A stretch of 64,000 nucleotides of DNA from Diadophis punctatus similis (lineage: Eukaryota; Chordata; Lepidosauria; Squamata; Dipsadidae): contig JALIGW010000002.1 of assembly GCA_023053685.1 (NCBI GenBank), positions 254,115,239 through 254,179,238 of the forward strand, read 5' to 3'. Every line of letters begins with the position of its first letter. The stretch's first letter is position 1. This document shows, piece after piece, positions 1 through 11,399 of the stretch. A program made the translations under genes and the position numbers. The notes below the pieces were generated by a model that was not told the origin of the DNA, searched no databases, and was given only the letters and a program-made list of their open reading frames with translations.

Positions 1-57
1 GTTGAGAATCTTGTTTCCTGTTTTCTGCAATTGACTCATTTCACTTTGGTATTTTAG

Positions 58-291
58 CTTCATCCTTTCCTGCGTATCTCCCAGTATTACAATAATTCCA
101 TGGAAGGAGTCTATTTGGATGAGAAAGGGAACCTGGCAGCTGACTTTGACATCACATACTGGGTGAGGTTTCCCAATTGGTCAGTTTACAAAACGAATGT
201 TGGGAGTCTGGAAAGAAAGGGATGCCCAGAAGACAAATTCAAGTTCAGAATGGACCGGGATGCAATCAGGAGGGCCATGCAAGTTGATGAG
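58..291 (+). CDS. V2R-A exon 4 (Venus-flytrap C-terminal part)
   Basis: Coding exon of a vomeronasal type-2 receptor, a class C GPCR of vomeronasal sensory neurons. It opens after a TTTTAG acceptor with LHPFL and continues through the family motif YYNNSMEGVYLDE to a GAG|GTGAGG donor. The length of 234 nt (78 codons, phase 0 at both ends) is identical to exon 4 of V2R-B and V2R-C further along. It encodes the last part of the extracellular ligand-binding lobe. Exons 1-3 of this gene must lie upstream of the window, which starts in intron 3. The open frame continues into the intron to position 369, so the splice donor, not the ORF end, defines the exon. Exons 5 and 6 follow at 1096 and 6888. 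Confidence 0.93.
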
Positions 292-474
292 GTGAGGAAA
301 GATAATTTCTTTAAATTCTGCATATTTCTGTGTCTTGTAATAGCAATGGCAGACCCAGAGAATAAATAGGGAATAGAATAAGAAAAGTGAAGAGCAGCCC
401 ACCCTTTGGCAGGAAAGGATGGGAATAACATGAGACCAGAAGTTTTCTTTCTAGCTCTGAGGGAGAAGTGTCAT
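292..474 (+). other. V2R-A intron 4, 5' part
   Basis: Intron sequence following the exon 4 donor. I see no gene in it. Together with 895-1095 it is the unique part of intron 4, and stretches just before exon 5 are recognisably shared with introns 4 of V2R-B and V2R-C. Confidence 0.6.
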
Positions 475-895
475 GGCTGCTTCACTGTACCTCAAAACGT
501 CGCTATAGAGCACTGCACACCAGAACAACTAGACACAAGAACAGTTTTTTCCCCGAACGCCATCACTCTGCTAAACAAATAATTCCCTCAACACTGTCAA
601 ACTATTCACTAAGTCTGCACTACTATTAATCTTCTCATTGTTCCCATCACCCATCTCCTCCCACTAATGACTGTATGGCTGTAACTTTGTTGCCTGTATC
701 CTTACAATTTATATTGACTGATTCCTAATATGATTTGATTGCTTATTTGTACCCGGACTATCATTAAGTATTGTACCTTATGATTCTTGACGAACGTATC
801 TTTTCTTTTATGTACACTGAGAGCATATGCACCAAGACAAATTCCTTGTGTGTCCAATCACACTTGGCCAATAAAAAAATTCTATTCTATTCTAT
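475..895 (+). mobile_element. L2/CR1-like LINE 3' end with (ATTCT)n tail
   Basis: Untranslated 3' end of a LINE that ends in AATAAA-like sequence and ATTCT pentamers. The same sequence appears reversed at 4377-4830, where it is attached to a reverse-transcriptase reading frame, so the family can be assigned by that link. It is inserted in V2R-A intron 4 in sense orientation. A related, more diverged copy lies at 35385-35755. Confidence 0.75.
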
Positions 896-1095
896 TCTGT
901 CATAGGCACAGAGGTTAAGCACTTTGTTTTCTTTGCTATATGTAATTGTGGTCCGACCTTCCAGTTGTCCAAGTTTAGATTCAGCAAATTATAACTTGGG
1001 CCAGGAGTTCTCTTGGGTTCTTCTATTTTACATCACATTTCCTAGGGACATCAACTCCACCTATTTCACTGAATGCTCCTTTTCTTTATCTTCAG

Positions 1096-1222
1096 CCCCT
1101 GCCGAGTTCTCGGTGTGTGGATAGCTGCCTACCTGGATTTGTCAGGCTGCTGGACCCCTTGAAGCCAGTTTGCTGTTACAGTTGTGTTCCTTGTGCAGAA
1201 GGGACCATCTCCACTCAGGAAG
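1096..1222 (+). CDS. V2R-A exon 5 (cysteine-rich linker)
   Basis: 127-nt exon (42 codons plus 1 nt) between a TTCAG acceptor and a GAAG|GTGGGT donor. It contains six of the nine cysteines of the class C GPCR cysteine-rich domain (RCVDSC, then VCCYSC and VPC) and the family hallmark CAEGTISTQE. The single leftover G completes a GAT codon with the first two bases of exon 6. The domain couples ligand-binding lobe movement to the membrane helices. The start reads PLPSSRC where V2R-B and C read PLPRSRC, a conservative difference. Shorter ORFs in other frames here are shadows. Confidence 0.93.
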
Positions 1223-1596
1223 GTGGGTGACTCCAAGGATAAAAGTTGCTCATGTTTTTTTAGTTTTTAATATCCAGAATTATTTCTAAAAGTTTAATAG
1301 GTTCTTAGTTTATCTCACCTTTTTTTCACATTTACAAAACAAGGGGATGTTTCTCTCCCAAAGAAAGAGAGTTGGTAAACTGTTGAAAAACTGTTGAAAA
1401 ACTGGTTTATGATATTTTTTAAAAAATGTACAGAAGCACCAAAGAACCCCACCCTAACAACTGAAAAAATAGGGGGGGGACACAAAAATATAAAAAAGAA
1501 ACACATCATTATTAGTAAAGAATAGGAACGTAAATGAAAAACTAAAGCAATATAGAAATGTAGATCGGAGTGTCAAACTCAAGGCCGGCAGGCCAG

Positions 1597-1755
<159 letters not shown>

Positions 1756-1959
1756 ATCTATCTGGATTTTTCTGAATTAAAACACCTATCTGATAGCAAT
1801 AATTCTTACATGTCAGCCAGATATGATAAAAAGTACCTTCAGACTGTTTACATTTCCAACATATATTTGACACACACTTACATATCTTTGACAAGTTAAG
1901 TACCAATGATACCCACCACCATACATTAACATCCCCATCTTTGTTCACTTTCAACAGAA

Positions 1960-2744
1960 GATTTCACATTGTAGCAATCGTGTTTTCAGGATTACTACGT
2001 AAGTCCAGTTCAAAATCATTTTTGACCAATAAACATGTAACTCTGATAATAAAAATTAATTCTCTCTAATAATTGTGTACAAGCAAATCATTGACAAAAC
2101 AGTCCTCCTCTTCCATGTTTTCTCTAGTTTTTAATTTAAGATCTTCAGAGAAAAACAATAAATCAGCATGTCAAACAAGGCTGAATAATTATCATTTGTC
2201 TTCAAAAATGGTTCTTGGGGTGACAAACAAATACCTTACTGAAGTCCAAGTAGATTATGTCCATAGCAATTTGCTGGTGCACTAATTTAGTCACACTGTC
2301 AAAGAATGCATTAAGATTGTCCGTCATGATCTGTTTTTGACAAACCTATATTGACTTCTGGTTATTATTTTGCATGCCTTTAGGTGTTTGCAGATTCATT
2401 ACTTGATTATCTTTTGCAGAATCTTTCCAGGTATTGATGTCAAGCTGATGGTTTCCTGGATCATTTTTTCCCCTTTTTTGAAAATGGGAACTACATCAGC
2501 CCTTTTCCAGTCATCTGGTAGCTCCCTGGTGCCCCAGGATCTTTGAAAGATATGGTTCAGTGGTTCTATCACATCTGCCAGCTCATTCAGAACCTTAGGA
2601 TGTAATCCATCTGGTCCTGGCAATTGGAACTCATCTAGAGTGGATAGATGTTCTCTTACCATTTTCTTGCTTACTTTGACTTGCAGTCCTAATTTGTATT
2701 TTACAGGGTTTTTTTCTTTTGATAAATTTTTGATAAACTTTTTT
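1960..2744 (-). mobile_element. CR1 LINE fragment, reverse-transcriptase region
   Basis: The minus strand encodes the N-terminal RT region of a CR1-type ORF2, with GPDGLHPKVLNELADV and DDWKRADVVPIFKKG (ORF 2399-2662). The frame is degenerate beyond that, so the copy is dead. Its upstream part continues at 3991-4375, because a twin-primed L1 has split it. It sits in antisense orientation in V2R-A intron 5. Confidence 0.8.
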
Positions 2745-3030
2745 ATTTTCTTCTTCTTTTTTTTAATTATTTTTATTGAATCATTAAAACATTAAATACA
2801 AAACATACATATACATTTACGTTCTTCATTCCTGAGGCATCGGTTTAACGTCAGTCTATATACATATTTTTCTATATAATTCTATGTATAATATTTACAA
2901 TCATTCAAACATTTTCTTATTCTTTCTAGTTTCTAACCAATTGTAAAATTTATCCCACACTGTGTAAAATTCTTTGTCATCTCGATTTTGTAATTCTAGT
3001 GTTAGTTTTGACATTTCTGCACAATCCATT
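2745..3030 (-). mobile_element. L1 3' end (non-inverted half of a twin-primed insertion)
   Basis: Read on the minus strand, this encodes the last residues of L1 ORF2 (CAEMSKLTLEL, then WDKFYNWLE), followed by an AT-rich 3' UTR and an A-tail, seen as T-rich sequence at the low-coordinate end. At 3030/3031 the orientation flips to plus-strand L1. The two halves are consecutive pieces of one L1 ORF2, which is the signature of twin priming. Confidence 0.75.
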
Positions 3031-3990
3031 TTTTTTAAATATCATATTCTCCATTGGGGGTACCACAGAATATTAACACTAGAGGGTCACAACATTCAGG
3101 AAGGCTGGCATGCCCATTTATGGGGAAAAAAGAACATTAAACATTCACACTTCCAAACCCATGCGATAAGAGCTGTACTATTAAACACCTGGAGGAAAAT
3201 TAAAAACAAATATTACATTGAGATACCCCATTGGTTATCCACAATGGAAGCCATTATCCATCCCAACACATTGGAAAGATCGAAAATGAGAAATTATAAT
3301 GAACTACTAGACGAAGATGGTAATTTAAAATCTAGGGAAAAACTAAAGGAAGAAGGAATTGACATAGATTGGTGGCCATACCTCCAAATACAAAACAGAT
3401 ATAAAAAGGACATGAACGAATTTGGGATAAACAAAGAACAAAATACAATGGATAAAATATTAGTGGGATCTGAAAATAAATTTATAACCAAAATGTACAA
3501 TCACTTACTAAAATTGGAAAACTTCGAAGAAACAGTTAAAGAAAATATGATCGCATGGATGAAAAACTTTGGCTACAATATTCAATTAGATGATTGGGAA
3601 AAATTATAGAAGATAAATTATAAATTAACCCTCTCAACATCATATAAAGAAAATTTACACAAAATGTTCTATCGCTGGCATCTAGCACCAGCTAGAATCA
3701 CCAAAATATTTGCTAATATGAACCCAAGATGCTGGAAGTGCATATTACCACATGTGGTGGTCGTGCCCGATAGCAAGAGGATACTGGAACATGATTAGGA
3801 CATGGCTACAAGAGATAACAGATACTGCAATGGAATTTAAACCCGAAACATTTCTATTGGGTATAATTAGAGGGCAACAGACGAAAGAAAATCAATATCT
3901 GATAATACATGTCCTGACTGCTGCCAGAATAACTTATGCCCAAACATGGAAAGAGGAAAAACCCTTCTTTTCTTCTTTTTTATAGGTTGA
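3031..3990 (+). mobile_element. L1 ORF2 C-terminal segment, inverted by twin priming
   Basis: Plus-strand L1 ORF2 C-terminal region in two open blocks (to 3609, and 3752-3985) joined through a frameshift. Hallmarks are LEGHNIQEGWHAHLW, the MWWSCP motif and FLLGI. The last recognisable residues, AARITYAQTWKEEK, come directly before the CAEM residues encoded by the oppositely oriented neighbour at 2745-3030. T-rich sequence resembling TTTTCTTCTT flanks both outer ends and may be the target-site duplication. Confidence 0.78.
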
Positions 3991-4375
3991 AAGATGCTTT
4001 ATTATTGTTATTATTATTGATATTTGTTACAAGTCTTAGTTCATTTTGAGCCTTGGCTTTCCTGACTTCATCTTTGCAGATTTGGTCTACATGCTGGTAT
4101 TCTGCCTTAGTTATGTGCCCCTCTTTCCTAATTTTATACTTGTCCTTTTTGTATTTCAGTTTATCACAAAGCTCTTCATGCAGCCATGCTGATTACTTTT
4201 GAGATCTCTTATTCATTGGTATTCTGCTTGACTGGGCTTATCTCATTTTTTAAAGTTTACCCAATTTCTTAGGGTGTTTTCCCTCTGAGGATTTCCATCC
4301 ATGGAATCCTTCCCATGCACTCTCTAAGTTTGTTAGAATCAACTTTCTTAAAGTCCACGACTTTAGCTTGGCTTT
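3991..4375 (-). mobile_element. CR1 LINE fragment, EN-RT linker region
   Basis: The minus strand encodes a linker typical of CR1 ORF2, including YKKDKYKIRKEGHITKAEY and DEVRKAKAQNEL, with stops. It is the upstream continuation of the CR1 at 1960-2744, separated from it by the L1 insertion. On the other side it is cut by an L2-like LINE. Confidence 0.7.
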
Positions 4376-4376
4376 G

Positions 4377-5630
4377 TTCTAAAATAGAATAGAATTTTTT
4401 ATTGGCCAAGTATGATTGGACACACAAGGAATTTGTCTTGGTGCATATGCTCTCAGTGTACATAAAAGAAAAGATACATTCATCAAGAATCATAAGGTAC
4501 AACACTTAATGATAGTCCGGGTAGAAATAAGCAATCAAATCATATTAGGAACCAGTCAATCTAAATTGTAAGGATACAGGCAACAAAGTTACAGTCATAC
4601 AGTCATTAGTGGGTGTAGATGGGTGATGGGAACAATGAGAAGATTAATAGTAGTGCAGAGTTAGTAAATAGTTTGACAGTGTTGAGGGAAATATTTGTTT
4701 AGCAGAGTGATGGTGTTTGGAAAAAAATTGTTCTTGTGTCTAGTTGTTCTGGTGTGCAGTGCTCTATAGCGTCGTTTTGAGGGTAGGAGTTGAAGCAGTT
4801 TATATCCAGGATGTGAGGTATCTGTAAATATTTTCACAGCCCTCTTTTTGACTCATGCAGTCATACAGGTCCTCAATGGAAGGCAGGTTGGTAGCAATTG
4901 TTTTTTCTGCGGTTCTGATTATCCTCTGAAGTCTGTGTCTGTCTTGTTGGGTTGCAGAACCGAACCAGACAGTTATAGAGCTTCAGATGACAGACTCAAT
5001 AACTCCTCTGTAGAACTGTATCAGCAGCTCCTTGGGCAGTTTGAGCTTTCTGAATTGGCGCAGAAAGAACATTCTTTGTTGTGCTTTTTTGATGACATTT
5101 TTGATGTTAGGTGACCATTTTAGATCTTGCGATATGGTAGAACCTAGAAATTTGAAGGTCCCTACTGTTGATATTGTGTTGTCTAGTATTGTAAGAGGTG
5201 GACGTATGGGTGGGTTTCTCCTAAAGTCTACCACCATTTCTACAGTTTTGAGTGTGTTCAGTTCCAGATTGTTCCAGTCGCACCACAAGGTTAGTTGTTC
5301 AACCTCCCGTCTGTATGCGGATTCATCATTGTCTCGAATGAGGCCGATCACTGTTGTGTCATCTGCGAACTTCAGTAGTTTAACAGATGGATCGTTAGAG
5401 ATGCAGTCATTGGTATAGAGAGAGAAGAGAAGTGGAGAGAGCACACAGCCTTGGGGGGCCCTTGTGCTAATTGTACAGATATCTGATGTGATTCTGCTTA
5501 GCTTCACCTGCTGCTCCCTGTTTGTTAGGAAGCTTATGATCCACTTACAAATGTGCTCAGGTACCGCTAGCTGGTTCAGCTTAGTTTGAAGAGTGTCTGG
5601 AATGCTGGTATTGAATGCTGAACTAAAGTT
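4377..5630 (-). mobile_element. L2-like LINE, 3' half of ORF2 plus 3' UTR
   Basis: The minus-strand ORF at 4983-5507 encodes an RT palm and thumb with GCVLSPLLFSLYTNDC, the catalytic-site variant FADDTTVIGL, and FLGSTISQDLKW. The 3' UTR (4377-4980) ends in AATAG-type pentamers, the complement of ATTCT. It is truncated at its 5' end and stops interrupt the frame, so it is inactive. It interrupts a CR1 host; GTTCT at both edges may be a short target duplication. Confidence 0.82.
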
Positions 5631-5879
5631 CTATTGCTTGTGCTTGCATTATAGTGAATAACAATATTGCATAATCACTCCACCAGCAAGTGACTATGAC
5701 CCATGTGACCCTTCTATCATTTCCTCTTTGTGAGAATTAGGTCCTATAGCTTCCTTCTCTACTTTTGAGAGATGTTCTTGTCAGCTATGTTTGTCAGGAA
5801 TATGTTTGATCTTCTACTAGGTGCAGAGTTTACCTCCTAGTTGATGTCAGGGTAGGTAAACATGTATAAACAGAGGCAT

Positions 5880-6343
5880 AGAATCAAGATCACATGAAGT
5901 ATTAGTAATGCTTTATAAAACCCTAGTAAGACTGCACCTGGAACATTGCAACCAATTTTGGACACCATACTACAAAAAAGATGTTGAGACTTTGGAATAA
6001 GTTCAGAGAAGAGCAACTAAGATGATCAAAGGCCTGGAGATTAAACCATGAGGAATGGTTGCAGGATTTGGGTTTGTCTAGTCTAAAAAATAGAAGAATT
6101 AGGGGTGACATGATAGCAATATTCCAGCACTTGAGGGGCTGCTATAAAGAAGAGGGGGTCAAATCATCCTCCAAAGCACTGGAGGGCAGGACAAGAAACA
6201 ATGGTTGGAAACTAATCAAAGAGAGAAGTAACCTGGAATTTAGGAGAAACTTTCTAACAGTGAGGACATTTAACCAATGGAACAGCTTGCCTCCAGAAAT
6301 CGTGGGCGCTTCATCACTGGATGTTTTTAAGAAGAGCCTAGAC
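5880..6343 (+). mobile_element. CR1 LINE 3' end, left part
   Basis: CR1 ORF2 C-terminus in broken frames, with NRRIRGDMIAIFQHLRG, NNGWKLIKERSNLE and [12 protein letters not shown], typical of the 3' end of chicken-like CR1s. A hAT MITE cuts it at 6343; its tail resumes at 6691. Confidence 0.85.
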
Positions 6344-6682
6344 CAGGGGTTGGCAACGTTAAACACTCAAAGAGCCACAAAGGTCCTAACCAGAAGCCCC
6401 CCATTCAATTCTGGAGCTGACGGGAAGTCCGGTTCCCCAAACATAGTCTCCTCCTAGCTTGACGTCCTTGTTCCTCTACCAGTACTAACCAAAAGCCCTA
6501 TCAATTGTGGAGCTGACTGGAAAACCGCCCTTTGCCATATAGTCTCCTCCTGGAACACCCTGCTTCCTCCCCCCCAACCAGAAGCTCCTCTCAAAATTGT
6601 GGTGCCGACCGGCAACAGGGAGCTGCAGCAGAGGGATGAAAGAGCCACATGCGGCTCCAGAGCCGCAGGCTGCTGACCCCTG
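6344..6682 (+). mobile_element. hAT-type MITE inside the CR1
   Basis: Non-autonomous element bounded by CAGGGGTTGGCAAC and GCTGACCCCTG inverted termini. It is flanked by the 8-bp target copies GCCTAGAC (6336-6343) and GCCAAGAC (6683-6690), which match at 7 of 8 positions. An 8-bp duplication and CAG...CTG ends are hAT hallmarks. A degraded relative lies at 57985-58145. Confidence 0.85.
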
Positions 6683-6690
6683 GCCAAGAC

Positions 6691-6800
6691 AGTCACATAT
6701 CTGAAATGGTATAGGTTCTCCTGCTTGAGCAGGGGGCTGGACTAGAGGACCTCCAAGGTCCCTTCCAGCTCATTCATTCTATTCTATTCTATTTTTTTGA
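6691..6800 (+). mobile_element. CR1 LINE 3' end, right part with ATTCT tail
   Basis: The terminal CR1 3' UTR (GGACTAGAGGACCTCCAAGG and CCTTCCAGCTC) ends in ATTCT repeats. It continues the fragment that ends at 6343. It lies about 90 nt upstream of V2R-A exon 6. Confidence 0.82.
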
Positions 6801-6887
6801 ACAGGATTCAACATTAAGTTAATCTCTTTATCATTGAATGATTTCCACACCAGTGAAGAATGCGGGTCTTGTATTTGTTATTTGCAG

Positions 6888-7798
6888 ATGCTGAATACTG
6901 TGTGAGATGCCCCAAGGACCAGCAACCTAACAAGGAGCGAATTCAGTGTGTTCCAAAGGTGATAACCTTCCTATCCTACACAGAAGATCTGGGGATCATC
7001 CTTACTTCTGTTACTGTACTTTTCTCTTTGAGCACTGGCTTTGTTTTAAGCATATTCATTAAGCACATGGAAACTCCAGTAGTCAAAGCCAACAACCGGG
7101 ACCTATCCTATCTACTCCTTTTTTCCCTCCTGCTTTCCTTCTTGTCTTCCTTTCTGTTCATTGGCCAGCCAAGGAAAACCACCTGCCTTCTGCGACAAGC
7201 AGCCTTCAGCATCATTTTCTCAGTAGCTGTCTCTTCTCTATTGGCCAAAACAATCACGGTGGTGCTGGCCTTCTTAGCCACCAAGCCAGGGAATAGTGTG
7301 AGGAAATGGCTGGGGAAGCCTTTGGCTAACTCCATTGTCCTTTCCTGTTCTGTTGTCCAAATTACAATCTGTGCTACCTGGTTGAGTACCTCTCCCCCGT
7401 TCCCTGATTCGGATATGGATTCCCAGGCTGGAGAAATTGTTCTGCAGTGCAATGAAGGCTCTGTTGCCATGTTCTACACAGCTCTCTGCTACATGGGCTT
7501 CCTTGCAGCCATTTGCTTCACAGTAGCTTTTGCAGCCCGAAGTCTGCCTGGGGCCTTCAATGAAGCCAAGCTGATCACCTTCAGCATGCTGGTCTTCTGT
7601 AGTGTTTGGGTCTCCTTTGTGCCCACTTACCTCAGCACCAAGGGCAAGTACATGGTGGCCGTGCAGGTCTTTTCCATCTTGGCCTCCAGTGCTGGGCTGC
7701 TGGGTTGCATCTTTTTCCCCAAATGCTACATTATTCTTTTTCGACCTAATCTGAATAAAAAGGAGCAGCTTATTTTGAAAAGCAAAACAGAAATGTGA
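6888..7798 (+). CDS. V2R-A exon 6 (seven-transmembrane domain and C-terminus)
   Basis: 911-nt terminal exon after a TTTGCAG acceptor, ending in TGA. It encodes the last three cysteines of the cysteine-rich domain, then a class C seven-helix bundle. Recognisable V2R landmarks are [13 protein letters not shown] before helix 1, [23 protein letters not shown] in the third helix-loop region, FPDSDM and LQCNEGS in extracellular loop 2, [11 protein letters not shown], and [12 protein letters not shown] at the end of helix 7. The tail ends KSKTEM. The frame is fully open. Upstream in-frame sequence from 6860 is intronic. Length and phase match exon 6 of V2R-B and C exactly. Confidence 0.95.
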
Positions 7799-8012
7799 TT
7801 TTAAATGTGCAGACCTTAGCAAACAGCCTGAGACCCATTTGCTTACCTCTGTTCCCAAAGAAATTTTTTTAGATAAAAATGATAATTTCTTAGGGAAGCT
7901 TATTCTGTCTGTTTTATACTTACATTTTAAGTAACACCCAGTTTGTTAAAAACAACATCAAGCACCGGGAGACCCATTTACTTATCTCTGTTCCCCAAGA
8001 CAAATATTTAGA
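7799..8012 (+). other. V2R-A 3' UTR with a second 3' UTR-like copy
   Basis: Sequence after the stop resembles that after the stops of V2R-B and V2R-C (CTTAGCAA..., CCATTTGCTTA, CTCTGTTCCC). At about 7955-8012 the same 3' UTR motif begins again, then joins directly to a V2R exon 6 fragment. I infer a local rearrangement or unequal exchange. Confidence 0.6.
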
Positions 8013-8038
8013 TCTACCTCAGCACCAAGGGTAAATAC

Positions 8039-8732
<694 letters not shown>

Positions 8733-8934
8733 TACATGGTGGCTGTGCAAGTTTTTTCCATCTTGGCTTCCAGTGCTGGACTGCTTGGTTGCATTTCCCA
8801 CCCCCAAGTGCTACATTATTCTTTTTCCACTTCATTTGAATACATTGGAGTAGCTTATTCTGAAAAGCAAAACAGAAATATGACTTTGAATGTACACCAA
8901 GCATCAGGGAACCCCTTTGCTTATCTCTGTTCCC

Positions 8935-9003
8935 CCAATATAGCTGCCCAGAGTCTCTGTGGAGTGGGCGGCATACAAATGCAACTAATAAATAAATAAA
9001 TAT
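8935..9003 (+). mobile_element. L3/CR1-type LINE tail fragment
   Basis: Short 3'-terminal LINE remnant containing GTGGGCGGCATACAAAT and an AATA tail, the same tail as the L3-type copies at 22182, 23571 and 42470. Confidence 0.6.
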
Positions 9004-9410
9004 ATGTTTACACCGAAAATGATCATTTCTTAGGGAAGCTCATTTTATCTGCTTTATTTCCATTCTAGCTAACACCCAATTTGTAAAAAAAAAAAACTTT
9101 TCTTTTAAAAGGATGATAGAATCAGAACTTCATTTTTTTTACCGAAAAAATAATAATAGAAAAGCTAAAGAAAAAAACTAAAAGATAAAAATTACTGTAG
9201 AAATCAAACTCTCAGTGGTTTGTGAGAAATCGGTTGTTGTCTTCTGACTGTGGATCTGTGAAACATCCAAATCCTTTTATGATCTCAAATCAGATCTCTT
9301 AGGTTCATTCTGCACATGATACTTTCCCTCATCAAGAACCAGGAGTTTGAGTTGAACTAGGTTCCGTGAAACAGTGTAGATTAGTATTCTCTTCTCTACT
9401 GCTATACTGG

Positions 9411-10214
9411 TAGTCCTCAACTGATGACCATAAATGAGCCCAAAATTTCTGTTGCTAATCGAGACAGATGTTAACTGAATTTTATGAACTTTCTTGCCAC
9501 AGTTGTTAAGTGAATGACTGCAGCTGTTAAGTTAGTAAACATTAAGTGAATCTGGCTTCCTCGTTGACTTTGCTTGTCAGAGGGTCGCAACAGGTGATCA
9601 CGTGGGGCAGGGATGGGCTTCAAAAATTTTAGCAAGGGGTTCTCTACCCGGTTGCTGGGTGGGTGTGGCCAGGGTGGGCATGGCCTGGTCGGCCTCCTGC
9701 ACCACGGCCAGGGGGGGCATTTTTGCCCTCCCCATGCTCCGGAAGCTTTCCTCAAGCTTCCAGGAGGGCAAAAACATCCTCCACAGGCCATGGAGGCCCT
9801 CTGGAGGCCAGAAATGGGCCCGTTTCTGGTGTTCCCGAACTTCCAGTAGGCCCGTTTTTTGCCCTCCCCGAGCCTCAGCGTGTGCCCTGCACTTACCTGC
9901 ATCCAAAACAGGCTGTGTGGTGACTCCTGGGAGGGGAGAGGCAGGGTGGGCGGGGCCAGCCAGGAGTGGTATTTGGGGGTTCTCCGAACTGCACAGAATC
10001 TTAACTAGAGGTCATCCCAAACCCCTGTGAACCCCCAGCAGCCCACCCCTGACGTGGGGTCACTGCAGCCATCATAAATATGAATTAGTTGCCAAACATC
10101 TGAATGTTGATCACAGGACCATGGGGATATTGCAAGGGTTGTAAGCGTGAAAAATGATCATAAGCCACTTTGAATGGTCCCTAAACGAACTGTTGTAAGT
10201 CAAGAACTCCCTGT
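9411..10214 (+). mobile_element. MITE (TAGTCCTC... family), host of a nested insertion
   Basis: Begins TAGTCCTCAACTGATGACC and ends in the degraded complement GTCAAGAACTCCCTG. Its interior has the repeated GTTAAGTGAAT motif family. A hAT MITE splits it at 9608-10051. Relatives are at 26092-26297 and 38825-39182. Outside the nested insert it carries no coding capacity. Confidence 0.7.
9608..10051 (+). mobile_element. hAT-type MITE nested in another MITE
   Basis: Inverted termini CAGGGATGGGCTTC and GCAGCCCACCCCTG, flanked by perfect 8-bp duplications ACGTGGGG (9600-9607 and 10052-10059). A reverse-oriented relative is at 36156-36594. Several overlapping ORFs within it are GC-rich artefacts. 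Confidence 0.9.
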
Positions 10215-11080
10215 AATAATTTAATCCAATAAATGGATAAGCTCATAGACGCCTCACTATGAATAACCTTGGAAAGAAACGAAGAGCTCTAATTTAAAAA
10301 AAAATTGTACTATGTACAATAAGAGAAACTGCTGTGGATTCACTTGAAGAAAGGTTTATTGACTCATTTGCTGCACTGACAGGCTCAGACATATCAATGG
10401 ATGCTCAGGCATTTCTGATTACGTCACACCAACTAGCAATAGCCTTGTTGCAGCATCAGCAACAGGTAGATGCACAGGTCAAGGATTTGCACGCTGCAAT
10501 AATACAGCTGCTGTAGATGCAGATAGCAGAGTGCTCAATCTGGCAAGGTTTTGTCTATTGGTGTGAAACAGTAAAGAATCAAATCATGTTTTTCTTGGTT
10601 TGGGGCCTGACAGTGTGATTGGGACTACCACTCCCCAACCTTTGTGATTTGGCAGCCTGTCTGGAGGGGTGGGAGAACCAGGCCGGCATGTATGCATGCA
10701 TGCACGCGCAGCTCCACTCACGCAAGAGAGAAGGGGTGTGGTCTCGGCTCTTTCAGGCTTCTCCAAACCAAAAGCTTTTGCAAAGGGGTGGAAGGCCTGA
10801 AGCAGCTCAAGATCTCATGTTCCTTCAGACTTACCAAGGCAGCCCAATGCTCTAAAAGTGGATTGGTTGTCCTACTCAGGCAGCCTCAGTGAGTCAGTGA
10901 AGCTGAGCAGGGCACACTCATTCCACTCAGCCTCTGGTCTCACCGTTCTGCTTTTTGAGCTTTGGCTTGGCAGCCCAACTGGGGACGGGAGAGGGGAACT
11001 GAGCTGGGGGGGGGTTTCTAATTTTTTTTACTACCAGTTCTGTGGGATTTACTCGTAATAGATATGCATGATTGCAGGCA
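10215..11080. other. Unclassified intergenic stretch
   Basis: No gene I can support. A 60-codon plus ORF (10334-10516) is rich in Q, A and L, and could be a scrap of a retroelement gag, but nothing confirms it. 10615-11080 is GC-rich with CpG motifs and may be another MITE relic. Confidence 0.3.
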
Positions 11081-11214
11081 GACAGCTAGCTCCGTTGTTT
11101 AATAGGCTGTAAGTAAAATTTCTACATTAACAAAATGTATACCTAAACAACAGAATATAGGAGCAAAAAATCATAGCAATAGTCTGAGCTATGCTTTTCT
11201 TCTTCTTCTCCCCC

Positions 11215-11300
11215 CCCACAACCTTGGCAAATTTTAGCTGGCTGGGGAATTCTGGGAGTTGAAGTCCACACATCTGAAAGTTGCTAAGGTTGAACAACAC
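11215..11300 (-). mobile_element. Short hAT-like MITE relic
   Basis: Reads on the minus strand from a CAGTGTT-like end through the motif ACTTCAACTCCCAGAATTCC. The same motif occurs in the well-bounded 71-bp copy at 38464-38534 (there as ACTTCAAATCCCAGAATC) and near 11345 and 51240. Confidence 0.55.
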
Positions 11301-11399
11301 TAATCTACCCATTAGAGTAGGAGTGGTCCTATGGCCTCTTTATGACCTGCGGACTTCAACTCCCAGAATTCCTGAGCTCTACTTGCACAAGGCAGCCAA

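Noticed and set aside
7108..7858. Minus-strand ORFs of 120 and 194 codons opposite V2R-A exon 6
   Set aside because: Antisense shadows of a conserved coding exon; equivalents appear opposite exon 6 of V2R-B and C only because those exons are similar.
9471..10030. GC-rich ORFs of 78-143 codons
   Set aside because: They cross the borders of the nested MITEs, so cannot be conserved genes.
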